DNA from: an uncultured Bdellovibrionales bacterium
GTDB lineage: Bacteria > Bdellovibrionota > FAC87 > UBA2466
Assembly: GCA_937903155.1 (NCBI GenBank)
Contig: CALCZU010000121.1
Location: forward strand, 1 to 64,000
DNA: 64,000 nucleotides
Direction of reading: 5' to 3'
The notes below the pieces were generated by a model, which searched no databases, was not told where the DNA came from, and saw only the letters and a program-made list of their open reading frames with translations. Shown here one piece after another: positions 41,721 to 49,657 of this stretch. How positions within the stretch are numbered: the first letter of the stretch is position 1; every line of letters starts with the position of its first letter. A program made the translations under genes and the position numbers.

Positions 41721-42884
41721 ATGCCTAACTCACCGAAGATTTTCTGCCTGCAACACAGTTCGCTCTTTGAGTCTTTTGGTGGGGTGGAATACTACTTGGA
41801 TGACCTTCTCACGCTGCTTGCGAAAACCTACGGGGAGGAAAATGTTTTGTCGCTGATTCCAAAGCGCACGGAAAACTTCGAACTTCAGGCAAGACCTTAT
41901 CAAATTAAAACCGTCGACCTTGTCCGGAAGAGTGCACTTCTAAGAAAACTTGAGAATCGTTACTCGGTTTCTTTCTTTCAGAACGCATTGCGAGAGATTA
42001 AGAAATTTCAGCCGACTATTTTGCTAAATTCTCACGTAAGTTTAGGACCTACTGCTTATCTTTTGCATCAAATCACCAAAGTGCCTCTCATCACAGTCGT
42101 CTATGGAATCGATGCGTGGGGAGGGCTTTTTCCTCAGGATGAATTTGCGTTGAGACGTTCGAACCAGATTCTTTCGATTAGTTATTGGACGAAGCGGATT
42201 TTAATGGAACGGAACTATGCTTCGAATCAGATTCGGATTGTGCATCCCATGCTCGATCCGCGCTTTGAGAAAGAGCTTCCGGTGAGACAGGTGAAAGCCA
42301 ACTCCCCTTTTCGCATGTTGACCGTCAGTCGTCTTGACGCTGAAGAACAGTATAAGGGCCATGATCACGTGCTGCAGGGTTTACATCAAACGCTTTTAAA
42401 AAAGCCGGACTTAAATATTCACTACACGATTCAGGGAGATGGGACAGATAAACCGCGACTTGAGAAAATGGTGCGCGACCTCCGACTCGGTCAGTGGGTT
42501 GAATTTAAATCGGCGGTCAAAGATAGAGACCAATTAAAAACGAGTTACGAAGCTTGTGATTTATTTGTGATGCCCTCGCGTTTTGGAAAATGGGATAAGA
42601 AATGGAAGGGCGAAGGATTTGGGATTGTCTACGTTGAAGCTGCGAGCTTCGGAGTTCCAAGTCTTGCTTACGATTGCGGTGGGGCAACGGATATTATTCG
42701 AAACGAAGAGACGGGCATTTTGGTAAAGCCCGATAGCATCCCTGCGCTTTCTGATCAAATTTTAGAGCTTGCAACCCATCCCGAGCGAACTCTGGAAATG
42801 GGTAAGGCGGCTTATAAGCACGTGATGAAGAGTTTTACGCAAGACGCGGTTCAAAGCGAGATTCGTACCGCGTTTGAAGAGTAA
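41721..42884 (+). CDS. Glycosyltransferase, GT4 family
   Basis: The 387-residue protein has the GT4 arrangement: an N-terminal acceptor domain beginning 'FCLQHSSLFESFGGVEYYLDD', 'LLTVSRLD'-type 'MLTVSRLDAEEQYKGHDHVL', 'DGTDKPRLEKMVRDLRLG', 'DLFVMPSRFG' and the E-x7-E region 'EGFGIVYVEAASFGVPSLAYDCGG'. These are canonical donor-binding motifs. It probably builds a cell-surface glycan. It stands alone and is followed by a long palindrome. Confidence 0.9.
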   Translation: MPNSPKIFCLQHSSLFESFGGVEYYLDDLLTLLAKTYGEENVLSLIPKRTENFELQARPYQIKTVDLVRKSALLRKLENRYSVSFFQNALREIKKFQPTILLNSHVSLGPTAYLLHQITKVPLITVVYGIDAWGGLFPQDEFALRRSNQILSISYWTKRILMERNYASNQIRIVHPMLDPRFEKELPVRQVKANSPFRMLTVSRLDAEEQYKGHDHVLQGLHQTLLKKPDLNIHYTIQGDGTDKPRLEKMVRDLRLGQWVEFKSAVKDRDQLKTSYEACDLFVMPSRFGKWDKKWKGEGFGIVYVEAASFGVPSLAYDCGGATDIIRNEETGILVKPDSIPALSDQILELATHPERTLEMGKAAYKHVMKSFTQDAVQSEIRTAFEE

Positions 42885-42907
42885 ACGCCTCTAAGCAAAT
42901 TGCTCTA

Positions 42908-43001
42908 TCCGTCATTGCGCGGGTGCGTAGCACCCGCGGCAACCTTTGTGTGCGGAATCTTGAAGGTTGCCGCGGGTGCTACGCACCCTCGCAATGACGG
43001 A
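42908..43001. repeat. Near-perfect 39-bp inverted repeat
   Basis: Arms at 42908-42946 and 42963-43001 are complementary at 38 of 39 positions around a 16-nt loop. The ends (TCCGTCATTGCG) match the CATTGCGAG type seen at 41.0 kb. Each arm also contains GGGTGC-GTA-GCACCC, a small hairpin of its own. It lies between convergent genes and may work as a terminator. Confidence 0.9.
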
Positions 43002-43007
43002 CCTTAC

Positions 43008-43427
43008 TTACTTTTTAAATTCGATGTCACCGGATTTTAGGGAATTTCCGCCTGAGAGAATGCAGTCTTTTTCGAAGCTGTAAGCGGACTTTTCGAGATC
43101 CACTTTTGCGATGTTAGCGGCTTCACGACACACTTCTGTGAAAACTCTTTTGCGAGCGCTTCCTGCTCCGGTCAAAACACTTTCTTTAAACTGGTTGTCT
43201 TTTTGACAGGCCACTTTGAGAGAAAGATTGCAGTGGCACTTCATCATTCCAATATGTGCCCAACTGCTAAAGTCACACTTATCTCTGAGTTCACTTTCTT
43301 CGGTAATCGGCATCGCTGCGCGAATGACGAACGTATACACTGCAAGTACCGGATTTGCGACGGCAGATTGGTTGAAAAGAAGTGAACACACGATGACAGC
43401 GAAGACACTTTTGATGAACAAACCCAT
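43008..43427 (-). CDS. Small secreted Cys-containing protein
   Basis: The 139-residue protein has a signal peptide ('IKSVFAVIVCSLLFNQSAVA'). The mature part has six cysteines ('DKCDFS', 'MKCHCN', 'ACQKD', 'EVCREA', 'KDCIL'), which suggests a disulfide-stabilised periplasmic or secreted protein. No domain was recognised. Its stop lies 6 nt from the palindromic repeat, which probably terminates it. A candidate promoter precedes it. Confidence 0.6.
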   Translation of the reverse strand: MGLFIKSVFAVIVCSLLFNQSAVANPVLAVYTFVIRAAMPITEESELRDKCDFSSWAHIGMMKCHCNLSLKVACQKDNQFKESVLTGAGSARKRVFTEVCREAANIAKVDLEKSAYSFEKDCILSGGNSLKSGDIEFKK

Positions 43428-43461
43428 TTAAACCCCCGAATAAATAGTTGTTGTTTTATTC

Positions 43462-43491
43462 TCTATAAACGAAATACTTCAGAGGTGTCAT
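43462..43491 (-). promoter_or_regulatory. Candidate promoter of the small secreted protein gene
   Basis: On the minus strand ATGACA (43491-43486), an 18-nt spacer and TATAGA (43467-43462) precede the ATG at 43427 by 34 nt. Confidence 0.4.
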
Positions 43492-43587
43492 CGATTAATT
43501 TTAGTGTTACGTGTCAATCAGAATTGCGTCATCTCGTAAAGCGCCGTCAACATTCGCTAAACATGACGTAACTTTTGTTCTCGGGGC

Positions 43588-44928
43588 TCAAACTAAAGCG
43601 TCACGAAAATCCGCCCATGTTCCCATTCCAAAAATATTTCGCACATTTGTTTCAGCAGCATCTCTCACTGCAGCATTCACTTTGACGACGTATCGGAGCG
43701 AACTCGGAAGAAGGGGATGGTTCATCGAAATCACAGTGACAATGTCTTGACCATCTCTGAAATAATCTCGCCACACTTCAAGACTCTGCGAGTAAGGTTC
43801 TAAGTGAAGAATATCTTTTAAACTGATTTTCGAGCAGCGATAGATCCAATTATTCCACCAAAGGTGCATCCGGCTATCGCCGTTCCCACTCCGAGGAGTC
43901 GCGTTGATGAGTGAGGCTTCATCTTCGAGCTGAAGATTTTCCATAAGTTTGAAAAACAGCTCATCAATCGCCACATTGATGTCGGCATGAGACGAGAAGA
44001 CAAAGAAAGGCTTTTCAGACGTGGATTGCCTTGAAAAACCCGCGAGTCCCAAAACCCAGGAATGAGTCGAATTCGGATAAAAAAGTAAATGCAAATCGTA
44101 TTGTTGAAGCAGCGCAAAAGGAACTTTCGTACGAATCCAGTTATTCGCTCCTACGACGAGCATCGGATTTTTCATTCCGAGCGTGTACTTTTTCAAAGTG
44201 CGGGATTTAGAGAGTTGGAATAAAGCATTTAAAGTCGCTTCATCTTTACTTTCTCCAATTCCCATCGATTCGAGACTGGATTTTCTTTCCTGAGATTTTG
44301 TAATCAGTTCCACGTTTCCTGTTTGGAGCACTTCTGCAGGAAGCATGTCTCCTTTTTCAAGTCGTGTCGTCAAATCGGTGAGCGTCGCTTTTTTAATCCA
44401 CTGTTCGACCGCTTTAAATCTCGCTTTTTCTTTATCGCTATGAGCCCCGTAGGTGGTTATCGGCGTTTCACTGAGAGGCGAAGTTCCCTTCGCGCAAGCG
44501 AGCCAAATATTCCCAGAAGGAGTTCCGAATCGAGTCACTTTAAGTTGCGAGATAGGAGAAAACGCGAAGTTTGTTTTCTTTCCCCAGTTTTGAGGAGTTT
44601 GATAATTCGTGCGTTCACAAGAGCATAAAGGGTGCGGAAAAACGATGGGATCGAGGCGAGCAACCATTCCGTCATTGGTAATCTCGTAGTAGACGTGTGC
44701 ACTGTTTTCGAGAAGCAATTCCGCAATGAGATCGCGACGAATTGTCAGCTCCGATAAATCGGCTTTCTCACACCAGACTTCCTTGCCGCGGAGCCATAAA
44801 AGCGCGCAGTCTTCACAAGGTGCTCCCAACTCTTTCGGCATCGCAAGTCCCAAAACGTAACCGTCTTTGACTCTCAATAAGAAAGGTTTAAGTGTACGAT
44901 TTCTCAACGAAAAGGTTTTTCCAAACAA
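43588..44928 (-). CDS. Divergent YcaO-like protein with zinc-binding Cys pairs
   Basis: The 446-residue protein resembles azol(in)e-forming YcaO cyclodehydratases. Near the N-terminus 'GAPCEDCALLWLRGKEVW' and 'FPHPLCSCERTN' recall the Cys pairs of the peptide-binding partner domain. Then 'TYGAHSDKEKARFKAVEQWIKK' and 'MGIGESKDEATLNALFQL' align with the two YcaO ATP/Mg helices, whose normal ends are E..ER and E.IQ. Here the second Glu-Arg is Lys-Lys, so ATP chemistry may be lost or altered. The start is TTG at 44928, the only option before a stop. No precursor peptide gene or TOMM dehydrogenase is adjacent. Confidence 0.55.
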   Translation of the reverse strand: MFGKTFSLRNRTLKPFLLRVKDGYVLGLAMPKELGAPCEDCALLWLRGKEVWCEKADLSELTIRRDLIAELLLENSAHVYYEITNDGMVARLDPIVFPHPLCSCERTNYQTPQNWGKKTNFAFSPISQLKVTRFGTPSGNIWLACAKGTSPLSETPITTYGAHSDKEKARFKAVEQWIKKATLTDLTTRLEKGDMLPAEVLQTGNVELITKSQERKSSLESMGIGESKDEATLNALFQLSKSRTLKKYTLGMKNPMLVVGANNWIRTKVPFALLQQYDLHLLFYPNSTHSWVLGLAGFSRQSTSEKPFFVFSSHADINVAIDELFFKLMENLQLEDEASLINATPRSGNGDSRMHLWWNNWIYRCSKISLKDILHLEPYSQSLEVWRDYFRDGQDIVTVISMNHPLLPSSLRYVVKVNAAVRDAAETNVRNIFGMGTWADFRDALV

Positions 44929-44974
44929 GATAAAATACCCCGCTAAAGCCCATCAATATTTTTAGGTTTCGTGC

Positions 44975-45002
44975 ATTATAGGGATCTGAAAAAAGCGATC
45001 AA
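44975..45002 (-). promoter_or_regulatory. Promoter of the YcaO-like gene
   Basis: On the minus strand TTGATC (45002-44997), a 16-nt spacer and perfect TATAAT (44980-44975) lie 47 nt upstream of the TTG start. Confidence 0.65.
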
Positions 45003-45064
45003 GAGACATTCCTCGCGCACCGAGTAAACGCTTGAAAACATTAATATTTATCAATATTTATTTT

Positions 45065-45094
45065 TTGACCTCTTTCATTCAGTCGGTCTATACT
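45065..45094 (+). promoter_or_regulatory. Promoter of the tolC-RND operon
   Basis: TTGACC (45065-45070), an 18-nt spacer and TATACT (45089-45094) precede a strong AGGAGG site and the ATG at 45118. Confidence 0.7.
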
Positions 45095-45117
45095 TCTCAA
45101 CTGAAATAGGAGGCCCA

Positions 45118-46539
45118 ATGCCTTTGTGGATTCTAGAGCGTATCTCAAAACCCCTTTTGACTGCGATTGGTCGAAAGGGATTGTCTCTTCGTCCTCCGCG
45201 TTCAACTGCTCGACGTGCCTATTGGCACGCCTCCGCGGTTTCACTTGTGCGTCCTCGATACAATCCCTTTCGACACAATCTCGTTTCAAAAGGGGTTTTG
45301 AGATACGCTCTTGTTTTTTTCTCCAGTCTCTCTTTCGCCGCCGTCGACTTGCACTCGGCCTTTCAAACCGCACTCGAAAAAACAGAAACGAAACCCATCG
45401 CATCCGCGAGGTATGAACAATCGGATGAGCAAGTTTCTCAAGCGTTCGGACTCGTTCTTCCCAGGTTAAATTTTGTCGGGAGCTACACTCGTCAGGACAA
45501 TAGCGCCACGGGGGCGATTTCAAGTGTTTCAAAGCCAGATCAAAAATTAGCAAGATTCACGCTGACTCAACCTATCTTCCGCGGTCTTTCAGACATCTAC
45601 GCTTACCAAGCCGTTAAAAAAAGAAGAGATGCCCAAGACGCTAAAACTTTTCAAACGACGCTTTCGATTTATAAAACGGTTGCCCAAAGTTACTACGGAC
45701 TTTTGTCCGCCCGCAAAGACAAAGAAGATCTTCTCGCGCAAACCGACCTCACCAACAAACGCATTCGCGAAATTCAAGAACGCGTGAAAATTGGAAGATC
45801 CCGCATCGGAGATCTTCTGGCACTCCAATCACAGGCCGCTATCTTAAAAGCTCAAGTCGCGGGAGCGGAAAATACCCTTTATCAAGCAGAAGAAAGTTTC
45901 AAACTTTCGACATCGCTCGATCCCGCTACCGAGTTAGTCGACTCCGAAGAACTCCCGGATGCGACCATTGCTCCGATTGATCACTATCTTTCTCTAATTG
46001 AAAAAAGGCCCGATGTGATGGCTGAGCGTCTTGAAAACGAAGCGCGTGAAGAAATGATTCCCGCCGCGCGAGGAGGACATTATCCCTCGATTGATTTGAC
46101 GGCGAATTATTACCTCTATCGAGACGGGCTCCTCGCGGACACAAAATGGGACGCGGGGCTTGTTCTCACGATTCCTCTATTCGCCGGTGGCATCACTCAA
46201 TCGCAAGTCCGAGAAGCTTCGCAGAGGCAGAAGGAACAAGAACTCGTTGTCTCAGCAACCCGCAAGGCGGCAGAGCGTGAGATCCGAGTTCAGTACCGTG
46301 ATTTACAAAATCAAAAATCCCAGTTTGATCTTTTAAAAGAAGCTTATTCAGCTTCTCAGAAAAATTACGTCGAACAAACCAAAGACAATAAATTCGGACT
46401 CGTGACCAACTTAGATGTCATCGGGGCTTTAAATCTATTACAAGAGACCAAAAGAAATTTAGACAAAGCTCGCTACGCGACTTACATCAGCCAAGCGTTA
46501 CTTCACGCCTCGGTCGGTGAGATCCCAAAAGGAAAATAA
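45118..46539 (+). CDS. TolC-family outer membrane efflux protein with palindromic insertion in its signal peptide
   Basis: The 473-residue frame has the OEP repeat pattern: 'DLHSAFQTALEKTETKP', 'FTLTQPIFRG', 'LSARKDKEDLLAQTDLTNKRIREIQ', 'RVKIGRSRIGDLLALQSQAA' and 'LDVIGALNLLQETKRNLDKA'. The ATG at 45118 has a perfect AGGAGG site. Codons 6-65 come from the 177-bp palindrome at 45135-45311. Without it the protein would begin 'MPLWILVFFSSLSFAAVD', a clean signal peptide, and be 414 residues. The element adds 59 residues in frame; alternatively its right arm supplies AAAAGGGG and a TTG (45298) that could start 'MRYALVFFSSLSFA'. It is 1 nt from the RND gene. Confidence 0.85.
   Translation: MPLWILERISKPLLTAIGRKGLSLRPPRSTARRAYWHASAVSLVRPRYNPFRHNLVSKGVLRYALVFFSSLSFAAVDLHSAFQTALEKTETKPIASARYEQSDEQVSQAFGLVLPRLNFVGSYTRQDNSATGAISSVSKPDQKLARFTLTQPIFRGLSDIYAYQAVKKRRDAQDAKTFQTTLSIYKTVAQSYYGLLSARKDKEDLLAQTDLTNKRIREIQERVKIGRSRIGDLLALQSQAAILKAQVAGAENTLYQAEESFKLSTSLDPATELVDSEELPDATIAPIDHYLSLIEKRPDVMAERLENEAREEMIPAARGGHYPSIDLTANYYLYRDGLLADTKWDAGLVLTIPLFAGGITQSQVREASQRQKEQELVVSATRKAAEREIRVQYRDLQNQKSQFDLLKEAYSASQKNYVEQTKDNKFGLVTNLDVIGALNLLQETKRNLDKARYATYISQALLHASVGEIPKGK
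45135..45311. mobile_element. 177-bp palindromic element inserted in frame in the TolC-like gene
   Basis: Perfect 26-bp terminal arms (45135-45160, 45286-45311) start AGAGCGTATCTC. A second perfect 14-bp pair lies inside (45171-45184 with 45260-45273), and a CGTGCC-TATT-GGCACG hairpin is at the centre. Each terminal arm contains TCAAAA-CCCC-TTTTGA. The length is 59 codons with no stop in the tolC frame. TCT flanks the left arm and ends the right one, a possible 3-bp target duplication. Confidence 0.88.
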
Positions 46540-46540
46540 A

Positions 46541-49500
46541 ATGACTCTCTCAGAAATTTCGATACGTCGTCCAGTCTTCGCCTGGATGTTGATGTTTGCA
46601 CTCATCGTCTTCGGCGGAATTTGTTTTATGCGCTTAGGGGTGAGTCAACTCCCCGATGCTGACTTCCCCGTCATCAATGTGAGTTTAGTGTATCCGGGAG
46701 CAGCGCCCGAGGTGATGGAAACCGATGTCGTGGATATTGTCGAAAATGCCGTGACGACCATCCAAGGGGTGAGACAAGTCACTTCGAGTTCGAGAAACGG
46801 TTCTGCAAACGTAACGGTCGAACTTGAACTCGAACGCAATATCGACAATGCGATGCAAGATGTCCAAGCGAAAGTTTCAGAGGCGCGAAGAAAACTTCCG
46901 GACGACATGGATCCTCCGACGATTACGAAAACAAATCCGGATGACCAGCCGATTATGTGGCTAGCTCTTTCAAGTGACAGACACAGTCTGCGCGAAATGA
47001 TGACCTATGTCAGAGATCACGTCCAGACTCAATTTACGACGACTCCCGATGTCGGTGATGTGTTTTTGGGTGGATACATTGACCCGAATTTACGGGTCTG
47101 GGTCGACGCGGAAAAGCTCGATAAGTTTTCACTCACGGTCAGCGATATCGTCAACACGATTCAGACTGAACACGTCGAACTCCCCGGCGGATCGATTATC
47201 AGTGGAAGCAAAGAATTTAATATTCGCACGATGGGAGAGGCATCGAATATTTCAGACTTCGGACGCATCCGCATCAATACTCGGGGCGGTCAGCCCAACT
47301 TTGTTCCTATCTATTTAGAACAAATCGCGCGAATTGAAGAAAATACTGCCGATATCCGTCGAATTAGTCGCAGCTCGGGCGTTCGATCCGTCGGTCTTGG
47401 AATTCGAAAACAACGAGGCGCAAACTCTGTAAAAGTCGCGGAAGCCGTCAAAACAAAGATGAAAGCGATTTCCCCGAATCTTCCAGAAGGCATGAAGCTT
47501 GGGATCCGATTTGATAGCACCACTTTCATTGAGGAGTCGGTGAGTGAATTGAACTTTACCCTTCTCTTAGCCGGGATTTTGACGTCGATTGTGTGTTGGT
47601 TCTTCTTAGGCTCGTGGTCTTCGACTTTAAACGTGCTGCTTGCGATTCCGACCTCGATTATAGGAACTTTCATCATCCTGTATTTCGCAGGCTTCACGTT
47701 GAATATTTTTACGCTGCTCGGTCTTTCGCTAGCGATCGGGATCGTGGTCGATGATGCGATCATGGTGCTCGAGAATATCATCCGCCATGGAGAAGAGGGT
47801 CTTCCCAAAGAACAAGCAGCCCTTGTGGGTTCAAAAGAAATTACATTTGCGGCGGTGGCGGCAACCTTTTCGATTGTCGCGATCTTTCTTCCCGTTGCAT
47901 TTATGCAAGGCGCGATTGGTAAGTTCTTTTATCAGTTTGGCGTGACAATGACGGCTGCCGTTCTTCTCTCACTGCTCGAAGCTTTAACGCTGACTCCGAT
48001 GCGGTGCGCGCAGTTTGTGGATGCATCACAAAGACGTTCGCGAATCGGAAAAGCCGTCGATGGCCTGATTGGTTGGGTTGAAGCGCGATATGTGAAGGGG
48101 CTCACTTTTTCAGTCTCACACCCTTGGAAGATTGTTTTTGTTTCCATCATCGTCTTTGCGGCGAGCCTTTACACGATTAAATTTTTGAGAAAAGAAATGG
48201 CGCCCTCAGTGGACCAATCGCAGTTCATGCTCCGTATTCAAACTCCGATGGGTTCGTCACTTGATTACACAGACGAAAAAACAAAAGAAGTGGAAGCTTT
48301 TTTAAATAGCCAGCCAGCGATTAGCGGAAACTTCGTCAGTGTGGGTGGATTTGGAGGATCGTCGATTAATACCGCGATGGCCTTTATCACCCTCAGACCC
48401 AAGAACGAAAGACCGGTCGATCCGGAACTCAAAAGACCTCCCACTCAAGAAGAGTTCATGAACTACTGTCGAAAAGAACTCGCAAAAATTCCGGATGTAA
48501 AATTATTTTTTCAAGATTTAAGCATGCGCAGTTTTGGTTCGGGCCGAGGGTTTCCGGTCGAGTTTTCAATTCAAGGGCCGGAGTGGCAAGTGCTTTCGGA
48601 GAAATCAAAAGAGATTATCGAGGCTTTGAAAAAGAATAACACCCTCATCGATATCGATTCTGATTTTCTCGAAGGCCAACCCGAGATTCAAGTCATTCCG
48701 GATAGACAAAAAGCAGGCGCTTCGGGCGTGTCAATCTCTACCATCGGTCAAACCGTTAACGCCCTTTTGAGTGGAATCGTCGCGGGAAGATACGAAAAGG
48801 GCGGCCATAAGGAAGATGTCCGAATCAAACTCGAAAGTTCGAATGCCGACAAACTTGAGACGATTGGCAATCTAAAAATCCGAAACAACCGAGGGGAACT
48901 CATTCGATTGAAAGATATCGTCACGCTCAAGGAAAAGAATACGCTCCAAAGCATCAACCGAAAAGACCGAGAGCGAGCCGTCACGATTTTTGCGAATGTT
49001 CAAAAAGGCATTTCGCAACAGAAAGCAACTGACGACGCACTCGCTACCGCGAAAAGTCTACTCCCCCCTGGCTACTCGATAAATATTAGCGGCGGTTCGA
49101 AAGCGATGAAGGATATGTTTAATGGATTGGGGCTTGCGTTCGTGATGGGCCTCATTGTCGCTTATATGGTGCTGGCATCGCAGTTTAATAGCTTCTTGGA
49201 CCCCATCACGGTGTTTGTCGCCCTTCCCTTTAGTATCTCAGGCGCCTTTGTTTCGCTTTTAGCTACAGATCAATCTTTGAATCTTTACAGCTTTATCGGC
49301 CTCATTCTTTTAATGGGAATTGTGAAAAAGAATTCGATTTTACTCGTCGATGTGACCAACTCCATCCGAGACTCGTCGTCTCTAAATCCCAGAGACGCAC
49401 TTTTAAAAGCCTGTCCTCAAAGATTACGGCCTATTTTAATGACATCCGTAGCAACCATTGCAGGTGCTATCCCGGCGGCGTTGGCCCTCGGACCGGGCTC

Positions 49501-49648
49501 TGAAAACCGTGTTCCCATGGCGATTACCGTGATTGGAGGCGTTTTATTTTCAACGCTTCTCACTTTGTTTGTGGTCCCGAGCGTTTATTTATTACTCGCT
49601 CGAAAACGAAGGGTGCAGCTCCTCGACGTCGCGCCGGCGCACGCTTAG
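46541..49648 (+). CDS. RND multidrug efflux permease (HAE1-like)
   Basis: The 1035-residue protein has the HAE1 RND order of 12 helices and two large periplasmic loops. It starts at ATG 46541 ('MTLSEISIRRPVFAWMLMFA'). Proton-relay residues are seen in 'IGIVVDDAIMVLENI' (two Asp) and 'MGIVKKNSILLVDVTN' (Lys); 'MVLASQFNSFLDPITVFVAL' and 'MTSVATIAGAIPAALALGPG' are also diagnostic. It should pump hydrophobic substrates from the periplasm to the TolC channel encoded just upstream. The usual membrane-fusion adaptor gene is missing between or after the two genes. Confidence 0.95.
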   Translation: MTLSEISIRRPVFAWMLMFALIVFGGICFMRLGVSQLPDADFPVINVSLVYPGAAPEVMETDVVDIVENAVTTIQGVRQVTSSSRNGSANVTVELELERNIDNAMQDVQAKVSEARRKLPDDMDPPTITKTNPDDQPIMWLALSSDRHSLREMMTYVRDHVQTQFTTTPDVGDVFLGGYIDPNLRVWVDAEKLDKFSLTVSDIVNTIQTEHVELPGGSIISGSKEFNIRTMGEASNISDFGRIRINTRGGQPNFVPIYLEQIARIEENTADIRRISRSSGVRSVGLGIRKQRGANSVKVAEAVKTKMKAISPNLPEGMKLGIRFDSTTFIEESVSELNFTLLLAGILTSIVCWFFLGSWSSTLNVLLAIPTSIIGTFIILYFAGFTLNIFTLLGLSLAIGIVVDDAIMVLENIIRHGEEGLPKEQAALVGSKEITFAAVAATFSIVAIFLPVAFMQGAIGKFFYQFGVTMTAAVLLSLLEALTLTPMRCAQFVDASQRRSRIGKAVDGLIGWVEARYVKGLTFSVSHPWKIVFVSIIVFAASLYTIKFLRKEMAPSVDQSQFMLRIQTPMGSSLDYTDEKTKEVEAFLNSQPAISGNFVSVGGFGGSSINTAMAFITLRPKNERPVDPELKRPPTQEEFMNYCRKELAKIPDVKLFFQDLSMRSFGSGRGFPVEFSIQGPEWQVLSEKSKEIIEALKKNNTLIDIDSDFLEGQPEIQVIPDRQKAGASGVSISTIGQTVNALLSGIVAGRYEKGGHKEDVRIKLESSNADKLETIGNLKIRNNRGELIRLKDIVTLKEKNTLQSINRKDRERAVTIFANVQKGISQQKATDDALATAKSLLPPGYSINISGGSKAMKDMFNGLGLAFVMGLIVAYMVLASQFNSFLDPITVFVALPFSISGAFVSLLATDQSLNLYSFIGLILLMGIVKKNSILLVDVTNSIRDSSSLNPRDALLKACPQRLRPILMTSVATIAGAIPAALALGPGSENRVPMAITVIGGVLFSTLLTLFVVPSVYLLLARKRRVQLLDVAPAHA

Positions 49649-49657
49649 TCAAAGACT

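Noticed and set aside
43511..43750. Plus-strand open frame at the end of the YcaO-like gene
   Set aside because: It is a shadow of the minus-strand gene with no ribosome-binding site or similarity.
45041..45553. Minus-strand open frame across the tolC start
   Set aside because: It exists because the palindrome and tolC sequence lack stops on that strand; it has no ribosome-binding site and no domain.
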